Source: Dryomyza anilis
Lineage: Eukaryota > Arthropoda > Insecta > Diptera > Dryomyzidae
Length of the DNA stretch: 64,000 bases
Direction: 5' to 3'
Assembly: GCA_951804985.1 (NCBI GenBank)
Contig: OX638132.1
Location: 106,114,526 to 106,178,525 of the forward strand
How positions within the stretch are numbered: position 1 is the first letter of the stretch; every line of letters begins with the position of its first letter. Both the position numbers and the translations under genes were made by a program. Positions 61,226-64,000 of the stretch are shown here, piece after piece. The notes beneath the pieces were generated by a model. The model was not told the DNA's origin. It searched no databases and saw only the letters and a list, made by a program, of their open reading frames with translations.

Positions 61226-62171
61226 TCAATGATACCCTTGCATGCCGTAGGTAATGTGTTGAGGTGAATCGTCGTGGGTGTTGGCATGCGTCCTGGCGGC
61301 GTAGATAAGCGCCGCAATAAAAGCGCTATTATTCAGCATCATGGACATTAAGGTTGCCACTTTGAGCACTGGTAACAGGAATGGCAAAAATGTTCCCATC
61401 AGTATAGCGGGCATCACCATTACCGGCACCGCCATTTGGATGAGCGTCTTTTTGTAGGATGACTTCTGAATTTTTTGTTTCGCTTTAATGATGTTTCCAA
61501 CAACTCCACCACCACCGCCGCCCTTAAGTTTGACTTCGCCCTCGGAACCATGTTCCGGGTCAATGTTACTGATCTCGCCATTTTCATCTAGTTTACTGAT
61601 ACCTCGACCGGTTCCAATACTGCGCGGTTTGTGCTCTGGAAAGTGAAAAATGGATTAATATAGGTCGTTGTTTGCATGATCGATCGCAAATACTATTTTT
61701 CAGCGAGAACTTGATTTTGTTCTCCTTGCTTGGCACAATCTTGACCATTATGCCAGGCAGAAAGTGCAGCTTGATATCGCGATGCTTAAAGAAGCGTTGA
61801 AAGTTAGTTACGAGATGTTGGTTCAGCTGCTTTTCGGATATGCGTGCCCATTTCCCGTCGATTAGGCTGCCTATCTGCTCCTCGTCCCCGAAGAACTGTT
61901 CAAGGAAGTCGCGTGTAATATTTCCCGTGTGCGGAATGCTGCGCCCCTCCACCAGCTTCTGGAGCACGTAGAGCTTGGTGCAGCGCAGCACTGAGTACTC
62001 GCGCAAACACTCCAAAATGCGCATCGGAATAGAAGCTCCTGTTCTCGTTCCGTAGATGTTCATATTCCCGACGTTGAAGGTGCTGTTAACAGTCGAGACA
62101 TCGGTGGATAGCACTCGGTTTGAGGGAACGCTAAGCAACGCTAACGCGAGTGGTAAGAACGGCTGCACCAT
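61226..62171 (-). CDS. Osiris-type (DUF1676) secreted or membrane protein
   Basis: Two exons, 62171-61694 and 61635-61226, join in frame to 295 residues. A hydrophobic N-terminus (MVQPFLPLALALLSV) looks like a signal peptide. A region with paired cysteines (ILECLREYSVLRCTKLYVLQ) leads to the DUF1676-like core (LHFLPGIMVKIVP). A glycine run (KGGGGGGVVG) and then a lysine-flanked long hydrophobic segment (KKTLIQMAVPVMVMPAIL and on) follow. This order is typical of insect Osiris proteins, which act in secretory or endosomal traffic and cuticle patterning. The family's usual C-terminal AQxLAY motif is not obvious here (IYAARTHANTH). It stands alone rather than in an Osiris cluster. Confidence 0.8.
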
Positions 62172-62658
62172 ATTAACTTAAATACTTTTCAAACTTCTAT
62201 TTTAAATCAAATTGACTTAATAATTTATTACGCAGGACAATTAAATATTTGTCGATTTCGATCGAGCAAAGTTGGCACCTCTACTCAGCTAAATGTTCCG
62301 CATCGAACTGAGCGCATGTTATCACCAGGACGAACAACTAACTAGCTGTGAGATACACTTTTGCGGTTTGCAGCATGTTTTCCACGATTCGTTCTTGTTT
62401 TCCATTGAATTGCCATGGCCAATATGCAATAGTTTCTCTAATGGAGTAACGTAGATTTAGTGATGCGGGCGAGACGAGAAAATTCGAGACGAGATTCGAG
62501 ATGAAATTTTGCCAGCGATATCGATAATCTCGAATTCGCGAATTTTTAAACTAAAACTACCATGTTTTGTAATTTAAGCATAATTAGGCTGTATTTAATA
62601 ATTAATTGTGGCGTCTGTAATATTATTGCAATTTAAATACATTGTTAATTTTACATTA
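62172..62658. other. Upstream region of the Osiris-type gene
   Basis: It contains a TATCGATA motif at 62519-62526 inside a stretch of repeated TCGAGACGAGA-like words (62465-62540), which may be a small repeat rather than a promoter element. Confidence 0.35.
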
Positions 62659-63794
62659 TCTATATATATATAAAACTCTTGGTCCGTCTGTCGGTCTGTC
62701 TGTTTGTTCCAGCATCACGTCTAAACCGCTGAACCGATTTAACTGAAATTTTACTATGGAGTCCGGAGGGTGTCATAGGCTATATATGGGCGGGATTGGA
62801 CAAAGGGGCGTGGCACCCCCCATACTACCTAAACTTTCAAAACGACATAACTCGGCACATACACAAGCAAAGAAAATGAAACAAAAAAACTCAAATACAA
62901 AAAAAAAATACACAAAAGCAAAAATCAAATACAAAATCAAAAGTAAAAGCACAAAACTTAAGCTATAACTCAAAAACAACAGAAAAATAAAAAAGGATAG
63001 AAAACAAAAACAAAATCAACCACACTAAAATTCACCACACTAAAACTCACCACACTAAAATTCACCACACTAAAACTCACCACACTAAAATTTACCAGAC
63101 TAATATTCACCACACTAAATTTCACCACACTAAATTTCACCACACTAAATTTCACTACAGTAAAACTCTCCACACTAAAATTCACTACACTAAAACTCAC
63201 CACACTAAAATTCACCACATTAAAATTCACCACACTAAAATTCAACACACTAAAACTCACCACACTAAATTTCACCACACTAAAACTCACCACACTAAAA
63301 TTCACCACATTCAAATTGACCCTCTTAAACTCACTACACTAATATTCACCACACTTAAATTTACCACATTGAAACTCACCAAACTAAACTTCACCAAACT
63401 AAAACTCACCACATTGAAACTCACCACAACAAAATTCACCACACTCAAATTCACCCACTTAAACTGACCACACTAAAATTCACCACACTTAAATTGAACA
63501 CACTAAAACACACAACAAGAACATTCGCTACACTTAAACTCACCACACTAAAATTCACTAAAACTCACCACACTAAAACTCGCCACACTAAAACTAACCA
63601 CACTAAAACTTCTACTGGGAAAAACTATACGGGGAAGAATTATACGGGAAAGAATTCTACTGGGAAGAATTCAACGGGGAAGCACAGTCTGAGAAAGAAT
63701 TGTATATGAAAAAAGTTGATTTAGCGGAGAATTAGTTTGGCTTTGGTTACTACATTTATAAAACCAATAAAAAATTCGTCCACGGGTCCCTGAT
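62659..63794 (+). mobile_element. Helitron-like element with two 15-bp minisatellites
   Basis: It begins TCTATATATATATAAAACTC (5' TC), followed by the CTAAACCGCTGAACCGATTT and GGGCGTGGCACCCCCCATA blocks common in insect Helitrons. At 63016-63605 about 39 units of a 15-bp repeat (CACCACACTAAAATT and variants) occur. At 63606-63700 about six units of a second 15-bp repeat (TATACGGGGAAGAAT type) follow. The 3' end is decayed: CACGGGTCC as at 30.4 kb, then CTGAT. No protein is encoded. Confidence 0.75.
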
Positions 63795-64000
63795 ATAAAT
63801 AATAACAATTGGGAAGGTTAGATCACATGGGAAATTTTAAATTTGGTCTTATTATGAAAGTTAGGATTATCAAAAGTATAGTCGGTCTAAGCCGACAATA
63901 AATACCGAATTTCGATTTTTTTGGGAACCACAAGTCGTTTTGTTGTAAAACATTATTTTCATGTATTTGAGCAAAATGTCAATATATATTTGACCAAAAA

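Noticed and set aside
62970..63314. Val/Ser/Phe repeat protein frame on the minus strand, and Thr/Lys repeats on the plus strand
   Set aside because: The 15-bp minisatellite is divisible by three, so every frame without a stop in the unit stays open. No evidence of a gene.

Overview
The window is nuclear DNA of a drosophilid fly. The evidence is short GT-AG introns of about 60 bases, a Su(var)3-7 gene with its characteristic fingers and BESS motif, a fly TBC1D5, a delta-9 desaturase, an Osiris-type protein gene, and very AT-rich intergenic DNA packed with small transposable elements. All exon structures were read by eye from splice signals and frame continuity. No database search was possible.

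Region 1 (1-15650) is a cluster of related chromatin genes. At the left edge two near-identical genes lie head to head (A, minus, running off the edge; B, plus). Each encodes a protein of about 350 residues with one Su(var)3-7-type W-box zinc finger and a C-terminal BESS motif. Gene C (6801-7945) has the same architecture. Gene D (10617-15650) is Su(var)3-7 itself, with eight finger units in exons that all share phase-2 boundaries, followed by the BESS motif. The cluster therefore holds four paralogues, one or more of them equivalent to the single ravus neighbour known in D. melanogaster. A tRNA-Gly/tRNA-Leu pair sits between B and C.

Region 2 (15651-27180) holds repeats and then an eleven-exon TBC1D5 (minus), a Rab GTPase-activating protein with both catalytic fingers intact.

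Region 3 (27180-57720) is about 30 kb of gene-poor, AT-rich sequence. It contains several families of non-autonomous DNA transposons (many sharing TACAC...GAAAAA-type ends), Helitron-like elements with 15-bp minisatellites, large fold-back sequences, and tRNA-like modules that look like SINE heads. A possible distant 5' untranslated exon of the desaturase lies near 52.9-53.4 kb.

Region 4 (57723-62171) contains a four-exon acyl-CoA delta-9 desaturase (plus) and a two-exon Osiris/DUF1676 secreted or membrane protein (minus), with a SINE-like element between them. A Helitron-like element fills the right edge.

The strongest candidates for something undescribed are the expanded Su(var)3-7/ravus cluster with its inverted duplication and symmetric finger exons, and the SINE-like elements, which are unexpected in Drosophila.
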